The notes: a model not told the origin generated them from the sequence alone. A stretch of 64,000 nucleotides of DNA from Chrysemys picta bellii (GCF_011386835.1 NC_088792.1:223599894-223663893), one strand, 5' to 3'; shown: positions 47,142-59,498, counted from the first letter of the stretch. Translations and numbers: made by a program.

Positions 47142-49545
47142 GTCTTCATTCACACAAGCATGTCAATGCAACTGCTTGCATGAATAAGGACTGCCAGATT
47201 GAGCCAAGATTTCTGGTTCAAAATGTCTTGTTTTGAATGCCAAAAGGGTTCCTTAGGTGTATTCTAGCTGGAATGTACAAAATATATCATCCTAACATTG
47301 GAACTAATATTACCTAGAGTACATTCATAGTTATGATGTGAGATCAGGATCACAGTAGATTGTCCAAAAGGTTTATTCCATGTTTGATTTGTCTATGACA
47401 ATGTTTTGTAAGAATGTGTCACATCACAAATGGGCCAAAGATCCTGTGATTCCTCTGCTGTGCTGTTCATGAAGTCAGGTTTACTGTAGCCAATGAATTT
47501 AGATTCCCCCTCAAAAAGTAGAGGTTGCAATATGAAGATCAGCGAAGATGAGAGAAGATGAGAAAGTCACGCTACATGTCTGTTCCCTCAGTTCTCTTAT
47601 TGTGGGCCTAAGGTTTTAGAATTGAATAGGAATAATGTTTGGAGTTTTGTTGGTCCCAGCATATTTGGGACTGCACACTGTAAGCTGGTCCAATAAAAGA
47701 TATTACTTCACCCACCTTGTCTCTAGCAATAATGTGTCTGTCCCAAGATGCCAGTATTTAAACAGCTGCCATATTCCACTCCAGTGCTGGCTGCATTTTC
47801 AATGCTCTTTCTGTATATCTCTTACCAGTTTCACAGGGGCTTATTTAATTAATGTTTACAAACTGCTCAGGTAAAAAGCAATACAAAACTGAAAATTGGT
47901 GATGTTATTAGTACTAATTTTTATAAATAAATATAATTGGATGATTATGGGGATATTCTACAATTAAAGCATGTGTGTAACTCATATAGGGCAAGATTCT
48001 GACACCCTTACTCATGCTGAATAGTACCTTATTCCCATGAGCACTGCTCAATGAGACCTGTCATGTAATAAGGAGCCACTTAAACTGAGTACGGGCAGCA
48101 GGATATGACCCATAAGCTTTAGAGTACTATGCTTCTTAGGACAAGTGAAATAGCCTTTAGAAGGAGCAGTCTTGCACCCCTAACCCAGGCAAAATCCCCA
48201 CTGATGACAATGGAAGTTTTGCCTGAGTGAGGAGCACAGCATATGTTAGGATTATGAAAAATAAATTTGAGAAGCCTCTCCTGATGCTTGCCCTTTGCAA
48301 ACCCTGTCTTTAAGCTGTCTGCCTTCTCTTTATGCATGACACTAAAGCTTTCTGTATTCTTCCATAAATACGTTGTGTTTCAGCATCAGATTACCCAACT
48401 GATATGGTGCATAATTACATTGTAAAAACAATCTCGATTACAAATTGACCAGATGAGATTAGAAATCCCCAGTGTAAAAAACCAGCTGGACACCCCAATT
48501 AAGAAGAATGAAGATGATGGATGTTACAGTTTAATTTGCCTGTTGGCTGCAAGTAGGATCACTTAAATAGTTTGGATTTCATATACTTCAGAAAGCATCT
48601 CCCTCTCCCTAAAATACTGTGATAGTTAATTTGAGCACCTCAGATGATCTCAACACCCGCTCTGGTTTAAACGGGAAGGGGATTGACTGAAAAGCATTCT
48701 CAGAGGGGTATCGTGGGCTCTGGATTTTACTTCCCAACTGAATTCACTAGGACCCTCCATTAGTGGCTCACAAAAGGTTTGCCTGTTCTATCAGGCTTTT
48801 TGTGAGAGTCAGTGGATGGGAGGGTTGGATTGAGGTAATGATAAAGAGGAGAGCTGGTTGTGAACGAGAATTTCTGTTCAATGGGAAATTCCAACATTTT
48901 AGGGGAAAGAATTGTTCCGATTCAGAACAAAAGTTAATATTTCAGTTTCCCTGAAATGAAAATTCCAATCATATTTGAGTCAGTATCCTTCAAACCATTT
49001 TTTTAAACATATAATTTCAGTTCATTTCATGTAGACATAATTTTATTAAATATGATTCATTATATATAATATTAAAGATTGTATAAAATATAAAAAATAA
49101 TCTAAATGAATCAAACCCACACTAGTAAAATGAAATGTTTTGACTTTTTTCCAAGCAAAAAAATTGTCAAAATTGACAAGTTCCCATTTATTTAGACAAA
49201 ACAGAGATTTTCAACAGAAAACTGTTCCATAAAAAAATTTCCACTAGCTTTAATAGAGACCTTGTTTGTGGCTGAAAGATTGTTTTGCATGCTATCTTTT
49301 TAAAATGAAAGTCTTCTTTTACTGATGTATTTCATATTTGGCCAATGTGTGTGTTTAGTATTTCTATTGTTTTAGACTTAAGGTCTGAAATAAATATATT
49401 TACTCATCAAGGTAGACACATTCAAATAATTGCATGCTGGAGAAGTGTGTTAACTAGCCCTTTCACTTTTACCACACTGTGTATAAGTGATTTCCTCTGT
49501 GGGAGTGATGTCTCTGAACATTTATCTCCTTGCATGTCCTAGGGT
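47142..49545. other. Mostly unassigned; PLE fragment at 47687-47726
   Basis: 47687-47726 (GGTCCAATAAAAGATATTAC then TTCACCCACCTTGTCTCTA) matches the minus-strand terminal part of the second PLE family at 38777. 47995-48235 holds eroded palindromic elements. 48850-49240 is the GAAA/TTTC-rich repeat texture. Confidence 0.5.
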
Positions 49546-50222
49546 TGCCAACTTTCTACTCGCCCAAAACCAAACACCCTTGCCCCACCCCCTGCCCCGC
49601 CCCTCCTCCGAGGTGCCACCGCTGCCCCACCCCTTCTCTCAGCCCCCGCCCCCAATCACTCCATTCCCTCACCCTCTGTCATTCACTCTCACTCACTCGC
49701 TTGTTTTCACTGGGCTGGGGCATGGGGTTGGGGTGCGGGAAGGGGTGAGGACTCTGGCTGGGTATGCGGGCTCCGGGATGGGGCCATAAATGAGGAGTTC
49801 AGGGTGCAGGAGGGGGCTCTGGGCTGAGGCAGTGGGTTGGGGTGTGGGGCTGTGTGAGGGCTCCCGCTGGGGGGTGCAGACTCTGGGGTGGGGCTGGGCA
49901 TGAGGGGTTTGGAGTGTAGGATGGTGCTCTGGGTGGGGACCAAGGAGTTTGGAGCGTGGAAGAGGGATCAGGGCTGGGGCAGGAGGTTGGGGCACGAGGA
50001 GGGGGTGCAGGCTCTGGGCAGCGCTTACCTCAAGCAGCCCCCAGAAGCAGAGGCATGTCCCCTCTCTGGCTCCTACGCGGAGGTGCAGCCAGGCAGCTCT
50101 GCATGCCACCCCATCACAGGCGCCGCCCCCACAGCTCCGACTGGCCATGTTTCTCAGCCAATGGGAGCTGTAGAGCCGGTGCTCGGAGCAGGGGCAGCAT
50201 GAGGAGCTGCCTGGCTGGCCCT
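49546..50222. mobile_element. Dispersed GC-rich element, second copy, truncated
   Basis: Begins TAGGGTTGCCAACTTTCTAC and follows the order of 22997-23775 (G-rich middle; AGCCAATGGGAGCTG near the right part). No terminal GGCAACCC is found. Confidence 0.65.
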
Positions 50223-50231
50223 ACATGTAGT

Positions 50232-50520
50232 TCTGGTAACCCGAGTCCCTCCTCTGGGTCAGGTTTCCCCTGGTCCAGGGCATCCCCTGGTTCAGCAGCA
50301 GGGTCCATGGGGAGCAGCCAGCGGCCTGTGTCTGTCTCCCTCCCTGGTGCTGCTCTGACTGGGCTAAGGGCCCCACCTTTTGTACTTCCTGTTCCACCAC
50401 TCCCCTTCCGGGGGGTTGGAGTAAGCTTGGCCTGGCTCCGCCCACTCAGGCTGAAAGAGTGGCTCCTCACCCTCTGGTTCGGAGGGAGACCACACCGGGT
50501 TCCTACAGGAAGGACAAATC
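50232..50520. repeat. Probable dispersed GC-rich repeat, class unknown
   Basis: GGTAACCCGAGTCCCTCCTC through GGCCTGGCTCCGCCCACTC has the look of an LTR or satellite-like repeat. No termini found. Confidence 0.35.
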
Positions 50521-50833
50521 ATATAGGAGACTTCTAGGTTCTTCAGAATTTAGGCTGCTAAATCTTTAGGAATCCCATCCACTCTAGGTTCAGGGACTAT
50601 CCTGAACCCTGCTGAACACAACCACTGACTCTTTTTTCCACTGCTCATGGGGGTAGAGGTGACAGAACAATCCTGAACAATACTCTGCTTTTTCTAAGAC
50701 AAGTGCCATTAACTCATTTACCCTAAGGCCTTTACAATGATCTGGCAGGGTAACATGACCTTACATTCAGTGTAAAGGTAACTTACTCTTACCATAAGAT
50801 CCCTTTTTACTGCCAAAGTGGTGTAAAGAGGCC
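50521..50833. other. Unassigned sequence
   Basis: Nothing recognisable. Confidence 0.4.
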
Positions 50834-50836
50834 TTA

Positions 50837-51073
50837 AGTCTGGTCTACATCTAAAACTTAGGTCAACCTTGCTACATTGCTCAGGGCTGTCAAAAATTTC
50901 ACTCCTGGTCTGTTGTATTTAGGTCAACCTAAACCCACACTGTGGACACAGCTACCGCCTCTCAAGGATGTGGATTTAGTACAGCAACAGAAACCCCCCT
51001 TTTGTCACTGTAGTGTCATGTAGCTGCTGTGCTGAGACTGTGCCACTGTAGTGCTTGTAGTGTAGACATACCC
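50837..51073. mobile_element. Short DNA element with GTCTACA ends
   Basis: GTCTGGTCTACA at the left and ...TGTAGACATACCC at the right are inverted. TTA flanks both sides (50834-50836, 51074-51076), as in Harbinger-type elements, but 3 bp is weak evidence. Confidence 0.55.
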
Positions 51074-51076
51074 TTA

Positions 51077-51534
51077 GTGTAAAGGCTTCATTTCACTATA
51101 GTGTTACACATCAAGTTAATTAAACAATTGCCAATTAATATGATAGAGTTAACGTTTTTGTAACGGCTACTCTGAAGAGTCCCCTAATGTTTGTTCCAGG
51201 CTGTAGGTGTTTGTAGCTTGCCCTAAGGTTGAACGCTAGTGAAGACAAACCCTAGACAAGAATTTGGCCCTAAGTATTCTACTGGGCTCCATTTGTGGTG
51301 CAGTGGTGTTCTATCTCTCAGAATTCTTGTGATCTTTTCTGTCCATTCACCCAGAGTGTGGAAGTTCTTACATACCAGCCTCTACTCCAGTGGGGCCTCT
51401 GATCAGTGCTCTGTTCTCTGATCCCTCTCATATATGTATATACATATTAGGAATAGTGATGACAAGCAAGAAGTGTAAAAATGGACACTTCTTCCACCTC
51501 AGATAAGTCTGCAGGCAGCTTTGGAGGGTGAGTT
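51077..51534. other. Unassigned sequence
   Basis: Nothing recognisable. Confidence 0.4.
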
Positions 51535-51835
51535 ATGACGCAGATGAGTAGGGCAGAGGGAGAGGAAGGAAGGAAAGAAAAAGAGGGAAGCAAGAGGGGA
51601 GAGTGAGGGAGAAAGGAACAAGTTGGTGGAATCTGGGAGGGAGGAGGGGGGAAAGGATGGGGCTATAGGTGTGTTGGGGCATAGGAAGGAAAAGGGGGAG
51701 GATAGAAGGTGGTGGGGATGAGATTGGGGAAAAAGAATAGAGAACAAGTAGGGAAGCAAAAGGAAAGGAGGAGAGGGGGAATCAGTAGGTCAGCAGAGGG
51801 AATAAAGGAGGATGAAAGGATAGACTGGCACTAGG
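51535..51835. repeat. Polypurine (G/A) tract, about 300 bp
   Basis: Almost entirely purine on the plus strand (GGAAGGAAGGAAAGAAAAAG-type), with rare pyrimidine interruptions. Confidence 0.85.
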
Positions 51836-53116
51836 TACAAGAGTACGCCAAAAAAACAGTGTGTGCGGGAGCGGGGAGAGAGTGCGCACTGAAGAGAGGA
51901 GATGATAAACAAGAACTACAGTCTCCTATTAGGCAGGAGACTGAGAATTCCATCCCACCAGAAACAGAACCCTCTGTCGGACACAGGCAGACTTGTTGAC
52001 TACTCTAGATGAATAGCTGATTCAATTTCTAATGAATTTGCTTCAGCCATACTCGCTCCCCCTTCGTGTTCACCTCCCATGAATATTTGAGCACTCAAAT
52101 TCTACTGGCATAGCTTTTCTCAACAAATGAGTTCCAAATCTCATGCCTGAGTGTCTGCAGTTCTCTGATCTTATGTTTGCACATGTGAATATTTGCACCT
52201 CACATGCCTGATCACTCCTCCAGCCAGGGAGCCGAAACAATTCCACGTGACTTACGTGACCGATGCAACCACACAGCACAGCATGAACTTCCGATACTCA
52301 CAGCGAATTATTCATAATCAATCCATGTAGTGTTTAAAAAAGAAAAACAATCCCCCAGTACCTTTGAATAATAAATTGAAGGAAATTACAATCTGCTCAC
52401 AAAATATTTTGTGAGCAGAAAAAAGGGGCTAAATTATTCACTGCAAATTATTCATACTCTGTAATCACAGGCAAGAGGAAACTCTGCTTTAGAAACAGTC
52501 CGTTCAAGAAGAGCATTAAACTTAGGGCAAGGGATGACTTGTTTCACCCAGGAAGCTGAAAACCAAGAAAAGATGGAAGGCAGCAGTGGTTCCTTTGGCA
52601 CTGAAATGCTTCCAGATTGCATCAAATTAACAGAATGTTTCAGAGGGCACAGGGGACAGCACTGGCACTCAGACCATTCCTAAGGGTGAGGTTCTGAAGC
52701 TCTTGGTATCTCTTCCTATCTTTCACTCATCTCCCTTCCCCACATATAGTTCAAAATCTGCCAGAAAATACAACTTGCAGGTGCTTCTCCCTCCTCAGAA
52801 ATTTCCTTTTATGTACTACTTCCCCCTCCAACTTCTGTTACCCAGTATTTACTGCTCACTGCTCATTTTCATTATACTCTATTCATTGACAGAGCTCAGT
52901 GAATAGTAGGAAAAGCTACCCATGAATATTTTGGTAAATTAGAAATTGAGGCATGGATCCAGAGGAGTAAATTGAAGTACATTTCTTAATTAAACTGCAC
53001 ATGTGACAGCCCCACCTTGTGCCAGTGAGCCTATTTATATTAAACTAGAGGTTTGCATAAGTGTCATCCATTCAAATTTTTATAATTCAAAATGTCTTCT
53101 AGCCTTAAAGTCTGAG
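51836..53116. other. Unique-looking sequence with a palindrome and repeated GAATTATTCAT motif
   Basis: No transposon recognised over 1.2 kb. GAATTATTCAT-like strings occur near 52305, 52433 and 52446, and CACGTGACTTACGTGAC near 52243. It could be a regulatory element, but nothing proves it. Confidence 0.3.
52392..52419. repeat. Perfect 28-nt palindrome
   Basis: TCTGCTCACAAAAT is followed immediately by its reverse complement, with no spacer. Confidence 0.95.
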
Positions 53117-53195
53117 TCTATGGATAGGCCCCTACCAAATTCATGGCAATGAAAAATATGTCATGGACTGCGAAATCTGATCTCCCCTGTGATAT

Positions 53196-53345
53196 CTACA
53201 AAAACAACAAGGAGTCTGGTGGCACCTTAAAGACTAACAGATTTAGTGTTTAATGCCCAAATAAATATGTTAGTCTTTAAGGTGCCACCAGACTCCTTGT
53301 TTTTTTTTTTTTGTAGATACAGACTAAGACAGCTACCCCCTGATA
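53196..53345. mobile_element. PLE hairpin dimer with 10-bp target duplication
   Basis: Flanked by CCTGTGATAT at 53186-53195 and 53346-53355. The left arm (CTACAAAAACAACAAGGAGT...) and the right arm are head-to-head copies of the PLE end; inner sequences meet at GATTTAGTGTTTAATGCCCA. The right end finishes ...CCCCCTGATAC, like the element at 8388. Confidence 0.88.
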
Positions 53346-53536
53346 CCTGTGATATTTGGCAATTGTACAGGAGACCAGATTTCACAGAATTGGGTGTCTA
53401 GAGAGCGGTGGCTGCTTGCCAGGAGCCCAGCTCTGAAGGTAGTGGCATAACCAACAGTAGTGCAAAAATGAAGTTGCATGGTATTATGGAATCATCAGGG
53501 TTTTTTGGGGATGGGCATAGTTGGCCTTACAGGTGA

Positions 53537-53722
53537 ATAAATACTTATCTCATAGAGCTGGAAGGGACCCTGAAATGTCATTGAGTCCAGCCCCTGCCTT
53601 CACTAGCAGGATCAAGTACCAATTTTGCCCCAGATCTCTAAGTGGCCCCCTCAAGGATTGAACTCATAACCCTGGGTTTAGTAGGCCAATGCTCAAACCA
53701 CTGAGCTATCCCTCACCCCCAG
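53537..53722 (-). mobile_element. tRNA-headed SINE with CR1-like tail
   Basis: On the minus strand the head reads GGGATAGCTCAGTGGTTTG (A box) and GGTTATGAGTTCAATCC (B box), with a tRNA-like layout. It is followed by CTTAGAGATCTGGGGCAAAA and a CR1-type tail (GGACTCAATGACATTTCAGG). No mature-tRNA acceptor pairing was seen, so this is a SINE rather than a tRNA gene. Confidence 0.85.
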
Positions 53723-53977
53723 TAGGTAACTGCCTGGGGTGCCATGGTCATCCCCTGCCTCCCCTCACACAGCCAGCCCAAGGCCCCTTTAACTCCCAAG
53801 CGCTGCTAGTCCTGGAGGGGCTAGGGAGGCACAGGACTTCCACTTCTGTGCATGGGTTGCTCCAAGGCAAGGTCAGACCCATCTTTGGGAACCTCCCCTG
53901 ACTACAGGAAGCTCCATGGCTGCTGGCTGGGAGTCCAGCTCTGAAGACAGTGCTGCTCCCAGCAGCAGTGCAGAAGT

Positions 53978-54022
53978 GAGTGTGGCATGGCATGGCATGG
54001 TATGGTATGGTATGGTATGGTA
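53978..54022. repeat. (ATGGC)n(ATGGT)n pentanucleotide tract
   Basis: Three GGCAT units followed by five GGTAT units. The start coincides with GTGG of the hAT-like element, from which it probably expanded. Confidence 0.9.
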
Positions 54023-54321
54023 TTGCCACCCTCACTTCTGCACTGTCTTCAGAGCTGGGTGCCCAGCCAGAAGCATCCCTCCAGCTGCCTAGCTCTGAAG
54101 GCCCCAGCACAGAAGTAAGGGTGGCAATACCGCAACTCCCCTACAATTGCCTTGTGACCCGCACCCCCCCAAACCCGTTTTAGGCTGGGACTCCTACCGT
54201 TACAATGCTGTGAAATTTCACATTTAAATATCTGAAACTGTGAAACTTACAATTTTTAAAATCCTATGATCTTAAAATTGACCAAAATGGACCATGAATT
54301 TAGCAGTGCCCTATCTATGGG

Positions 54322-56332
54322 CCTTAGTTGAACATTACATTTAACTGCTCATCTGAAATAGCATATGATCTCTCTATGTACTTATATACCCCTTCCTCTC
54401 CAGCAATATATTGATCCTCATGACACCCTGGGAAATACTATTATCCCATTTTACTAGGGAGGAACTGAGGCACAGAGTATACATCTACACTGCAATCAGA
54501 GATGCAACTGTAACACTTGTAGACATACCCAAGCTAGGTTTGATTTTGCTAGCTTGCTAAAAAAGCAGTGACACTTTTTTAGCATGGCATGGGCTAGCTG
54601 CCCAAGTATTAGCCCCAATGGGCTAGACATGTACTCAAGTGACTAGTCTATGCAGAGGCAGCTTCACTGCTATTTTTAATGAGCTAACTCAGTCAGAGCT
54701 AGCTTGGGGATGCCTATATATGCTGCAATCACCACCCAGTTGGAGCCAGGGAGTTCAGGGAGGCTTTCTCCCTGAGGTAGAATGTCTCACAACACTCCTC
54801 TGGAGAAGATTGGCTGTGGGCTGTGACTAAATTGCAATCTTGCCCTGCAGCAGTAAATGTTACTATTAGGCCAAAATGAATGTAAAGCACCGTGAGACTG
54901 TTTGATTCAACAGCTTAATTGATACATACAATACTATAAAAACTGATGACCTATTGGGGGTAGTTGTATTGTGCCCAAACATGCAACAAATTGTGCAAAA
55001 ATTCCTGCTTTGTAGTACCACCACCATAGTAAATGCATGTTTATTTTGCATTAACATACCTGTATGCATCTGTATAGCCTGCTCAATATGCGTAAATCAT
55101 AAGTGGGTACAACTGAGAAATTACATATGTATATTAAATTATTTGAATTACAGTAGTACCTACAGGCCCCATTGTCCCATGCTGTCTTTCCAAATAGAAA
55201 CTTAGAATCTGCAGAAGTTTATAGTATTCATTCAGGAGAGAGTCCTACTTGCCATAGTCCTGATCATGACTTTACAGCTTATGCATGTTAAAATTAGCCC
55301 TAAGAATCAATTTTTAGAAATGCAAAATAACACTCAGACATCTCCCAATAAGTAGAATTGAAGTAAAGGTAGCACTTGTTCTGACATATTGAAAACCATA
55401 ATCTTGCTGGAGACGGGTAATTGGGGATCAGCAACATGCATCCGTAAAATAAGTTAAGTGCCACTGAGATATATACTGTATCTGAGAAGTATAGTACTTG
55501 ATGTAATTTGCATAATTGCTCCCAGTTGTGCCTCACTGTGTAGAATCCAAGAAAAAGTAACGAATAAAGGTTTATCTCAGTAAATTATCTAAAATAAGGA
55601 GTTTCAGTGCAATGTAATATACAGTATCACATGGCAAGTTCTTGGGATCAGTATTATGCTGTTGATATTAACAGTTCTGTCTTTAAGGAAGAAAGAGATG
55701 GGTGGAAAGAAGAGGCTAGGGTTAAATCCAAGGGTAACACACAAATTCAGCTTGCCTTAGCTGTCCACACGTACCCAGGCTATTTTGACCTTTAAGCTGC
55801 ACATTTGGCAGACGGAACAAAGAAGAACTTACTCTCTGAATGCACTTCATCTATTATTCTTGCAGTCTCCACCTATTCTTCTGCCCATCCTACCTTTTTG
55901 GTCTTGTGAAGACCAGCTAGCATGAGTGTAACTAGTAGTGTAGCCACAGTTACACAGGCAGTGGCAGCAGAAGCATGGCTTAGCCATGCTGAGTATGCAC
56001 CAATGGGGTTTAGGCCATGTGCCACTGCCTATGCTTCTGCAGCTACACTACTGTTTATACTTGCATTAGCTCTCATCTAGTTAGCCTAAGTATGTCTGTG
56101 TGAGCTGGGAATCACAGCCCTAATTCCTAGCGTAGGCATAGCAGTAATGTTGTATATGCTGACACAACTTTACCCCCCACTCCTTGCCCCCCACTGATTT
56201 TTTTTTCTAAAATGATGCTCCTGCTTACATTGTTCCCAGGAGTGAGTGCCAGTTTAAGAGAATAAATATAATATGCACCCTATGGCAAGTTACACTAATT
56301 GCATAGCTGCCTCCTACTGTAGTTGTAACTTC
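54322..56332. other. Mostly unassigned, with eroded repeats
   Basis: 54415-54480 (TTATCCCATTTTACTAGGGA ... CTGAGGCACAGAG) is a short minus-strand MIR piece. 54484-54740 and 55930-56130 contain TCTACAC-type palindromic sequence. The rest is unassigned. Confidence 0.4.
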
Positions 56333-56399
56333 TGAGTGGAGGTTGGACTAGATGACCTCCTGAGGTCCCTTCCAACCCTGATATTCTATGATTCTATGA
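56333..56399 (+). mobile_element. CR1 LINE 3' terminus with octamer tail
   Basis: GAGGTTGGACTAGATGACCT then CCTTCCAACCCTGATATTC and the repeated TCTATGAT tail: the last 65 bp of a CR1. Confidence 0.92.
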
Positions 56400-56575
56400 C
56401 TTCAGTGGTAAATCCTTAATGACATTATGGGCCTGATGTGTCAGTAGTGCCGAGTACAGGCAGCTCCTATTGGCTTTAAATGGAGTTGAGGGTTCTAAGT
56501 CTCTGAAATTCAAAACTTAAATTAGTCTATATGGGCATGGCCTGATATAAGAAAGCTTAATTTAAATCTGCCGCT

Positions 56576-56689
56576 GTAGCGGTGGGAGCCATTATCAGCC
56601 AAACCTGCGGACGTGGCAGGTAAATAAACTGGCCCGGCCCACCAGGGGCTTTCCCTGAACAAGTGGCGGCCCTAGTTTGAGAACCACTG
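56576..56689. mobile_element. hAT-like palindromic element, right half
   Basis: GGCAGGTAAATAAACTGGCC through CCCTAGTTTGAGAACCACTG matches the right half of 24784-25047; the left half is missing. Confidence 0.8.
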
Positions 56690-57660
56690 CTTTAGTGGAA
56701 AGGGTCAGATTTGCTACTTACTAAAATTGTTAGATATGTTTCGTTTAGGTCAGGTTTTGTCATTATCCAGCAAGTTTTAGTTTAAAAATGTCTTCCTCTA
56801 TTCTTTGGTAAATGGTCTAGCCCCTACTTCTCTCTCCCCCCCCCCCCATTCTTCTGAGAAATGTTGTGAAGTTCCATAAATCCTGATAATCCTATTTTAT
56901 TCACTCTTACAAACTGGCCCCTATAGCCTTGGGCTTTTTCTCCAAAAAAGCCATGAATTGGAATCTCATATAATCAGTGAATAACAAAGTCAAATTGATT
57001 TAAGTTCAAAATATCTCTTTTGGCAATTAGGTAATATTCCCTTTTAGAACTGAGTAGGAAATGGTTTTCCATTCCTGTGAGAGTTTTTGAGATTTTAATT
57101 TTTTGTTTTCCCTCTTGAAATGGGACAAAAAGTTGAAATCCAAAATTTTGGTTTGGGTCAATCAAAATGTTTCATTCAGGTAATTTTTAAATGTTTGGTT
57201 TCAATTTTGACCTTTTTAAAGTATAGATTAATTATAGATTTTAAATGAAAAAATCATTTTGAATTGAAGAATGGTTTGTTTAGAAAATGTCACAATAAAC
57301 CATCTCAACAATTTTGAAACTTTTCAAACATTTTTTGAATTGGGAGATTAATCAAAAATTATCTTTCTTGCAAACAGTTTTGGTTTCGACAAATCAACAT
57401 TTTCTGACTACAAAACGTTTTGTCAGAAAATTCCTGAACAGTCCTATACCTTTTGCACTATTACATCTGTGGAACTTATCCAGAATTCTACCCATTGTAT
57501 CCAATGATCTAAATTTACAGATCTGGATAGAGGTGGGTTTTCAAATCCACACTACTCAGCAACCCAGACATAGCAAAACATCAGAATGCCATGCCTCTTC
57601 CACTCTCTTCCCATCTCCTGCTGTACTTCCTGCCTCCCCTCCCCATCTCTGACATGACCC
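56690..57660. other. Unassigned; C-run and A/T-rich repeat
   Basis: A C11+ run at about 56836-56848, then GAAA/TTTC-rich degenerate repeat at 57000-57450. Confidence 0.4.
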
Positions 57661-58065
57661 CTACCCTGGCTTCAGGGGCTGGAACAATTTGTATAGTGGG
57701 GGTGCAGAGAACCATTGAACCAAACTGTAAACCCTGTATAGCATGGAAACCACTTTAAGACAGGGGGTGCAGCAGCACCCCCCGCACAGGGCCGGCTCCA
57801 GCATTTCTGCCGCCCCAAGCAAAAAAAAAAAAAAAAAAAGTGTCGCGATCGGCGGCGGCAATTGGGGGGAAAAAAAAGACGCGATCGGCAGCGGCAGTTC
57901 AGCGGCAGGTCCTTCGCTCCTAGAGGGAGTGAGGGACATGCCGCCCCCAAATTGCCGCAGGTGCCGCCCCTCTCCCTTGGCCGCCGCAAGCACCTGCTTG
58001 TTAAACTGGTGCCTGGAGCAGGCCCTGCCCCCACACCTCTAGTTCTGGCACCTATGCCTGGTTTA
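57661..58065. mobile_element. Older element hosting the hAT-like insertion
   Basis: CAGGGGCTGGAACAATTTG and ...CTAGTTCTGGCACCTATGCC flank the inner element. Together they look like one dispersed unit interrupted at 57787. Boundaries approximate. Confidence 0.5.
57787..58027. mobile_element. hAT-like element, 241 bp
   Basis: CAGGGCCGGCTCCAG...CTGGAGCAGGCCCTG flanked by CCCCCGCA (57779-57786) and CCCCCACA (58028-58035), 7 of 8; the difference is a CpG-type change. Same family as 30979-31206, including the CCCCAAGC-A(n) left part and the palindromic centre. Confidence 0.92.
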
Positions 58066-59498
58066 TGACAGGCAGCTCATAGGTAGAAAGTGGTGACTCT
58101 GGTTTTACATTGGCGAGACATTGCCTGCTACATAGGGGGAATTCTACAGAGGGAATCTCCAACTAGTTTAAGTTCACTTTGTGCTGTTTACACAGTACAC
58201 TTGGCAAACTAGATCTATTACTCTGCATTTAATCCACACTTAACTCCTACCTTGGGCTTGGCTTTATTACTGACTCAGATGAGGACAACAACAATGTAGA
58301 AATCTAAACCTACACTTTGTTCCAAATCTTGGCTTCGTTGCATATATCTCTCTTCTAAGTCCTCAGTTCCCCTCTGGTTGGAGAGCTATACCATCTCTCT
58401 TGTGTCCAAGCTGGAATTAAAGAGCTGTACCTGTCACAAGGAGTCAGCAGGAATCAGTCAGAATCTCCCTGCAGTGTTGCAACATCTGCTACTAGGTGGA
58501 ATCACCGGGAGAACCTTAACACCCAGGTACGGGCAGGTTTAGTTCTGGGGATTCAGCTATTTTCCAGTTGTTTTCCCCAACCCTAAATTTAAATGGGTTC
58601 TGATTCAAGTTTCCCTTTGTATCTTATTTATATATTTGCAGCATGTGTCTTGGTTCAGAATGCCTTTTCAAATCAAGAGGCATGCCCTCTGCTTAGATCC
58701 AAATGGAACTTGACGTGCTGGAACCCTTATGCCTTGCAGTTTCATGCCTCAATATTAAAGAAGACGGAAGCATGCCCTACATGTGGCCTCTGGGCTATAC
58801 TTTTCTCTCCCTTCTACAGTTCAAGACATAATAGGAATCTCTTGGAGTGGTACTATTCTACTCTTAGTGAAGTCTTTTTTAGTGCATAGGAGCCAGAATG
58901 AGGTTGACCTTTGATTGAACAGGATAAAACATAAAGAGGGGCAGAGGAAGTTTATGTGGGTGTATAAAAACTTTCTTTGATTAACCTTGTCTTACTCTCA
59001 ACTACCTTTTCCAGCACATAAGTGTCAAATATAAGGAATGGAGTTGGATATGGTACTTCCCTTCAGTGAAATCTCAGCACTCACTCTTCTGATCAGGAGT
59101 ACGCCATAGATACAAGTAAAAGAGGATAGGAAAACTAAGGTTAAAAGCCACTGCATCTTTGTTCAGATTCTCATTATATGTTGGCTGTAAACTAATGAAT
59201 GACTTACCGTTACAAGGAGCTATAGCTGAAATTGTTTACAGCTATTGATTTTGTTGTCCTAAGTGCAATGTAGCCTTTCCCTGATTTAAATGAATGGTTA
59301 TCAGTAACATAATATTTAATACATCAAAGCAAAACAAGGTTGTATTTAGAGAAAGAACTAATGCAAGATGGTTGAATTCTCTATTTTAATCATTAATGGA
59401 AGTGTGTTTATAAGGTAACTTTGAAAAGCTTCCATTTTGTAAATTGGATTGATGTGATTCAATCAACAAGCACAGAACAAAAGGTGGAGTAGATAAAT
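58066..59498. other. Unassigned sequence
   Basis: No element or exon recognised. A 98-codon frame at 58593-58889 has no recognisable domain. Confidence 0.4.

Larger units (their letters stand above)
53125..54313. mobile_element. hAT-like element (TAGGGYCCTACC family) with two nested insertions
   Basis: Starts TAGGCCCCTACCAAATTCA and ends ...TGAATTTAGCAGTGCCCTA; flanks TCTATGGA (53117-53124) and TCTATGGG (54314-54321) agree at 7 of 8. It holds the PLE dimer at 53196-53345 and a tRNA-headed SINE at about 53537-53722. A (ATGGT/ATGGC)n tract lies at 53978-54022. Related to 42289-42936. Confidence 0.85.

Noticed and set aside
49487..50537. Several overlapping long frames at 49.5-50.5 kb
   Set aside because: All lie in the G-rich dispersed element also found at 22997-23775, and both strands are equally open.
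53640..53722. Possible tRNA gene on the minus strand
   Set aside because: A and B boxes are present, but the sequence continues into a CR1-like tail and lacks acceptor-stem pairing, so it is a SINE head.
58593..58889. 98-codon open frame with signal-peptide-like start
   Set aside because: A hydrophobic N-terminus alone is weak; no family resemblance, and flanking DNA shows no gene structure.
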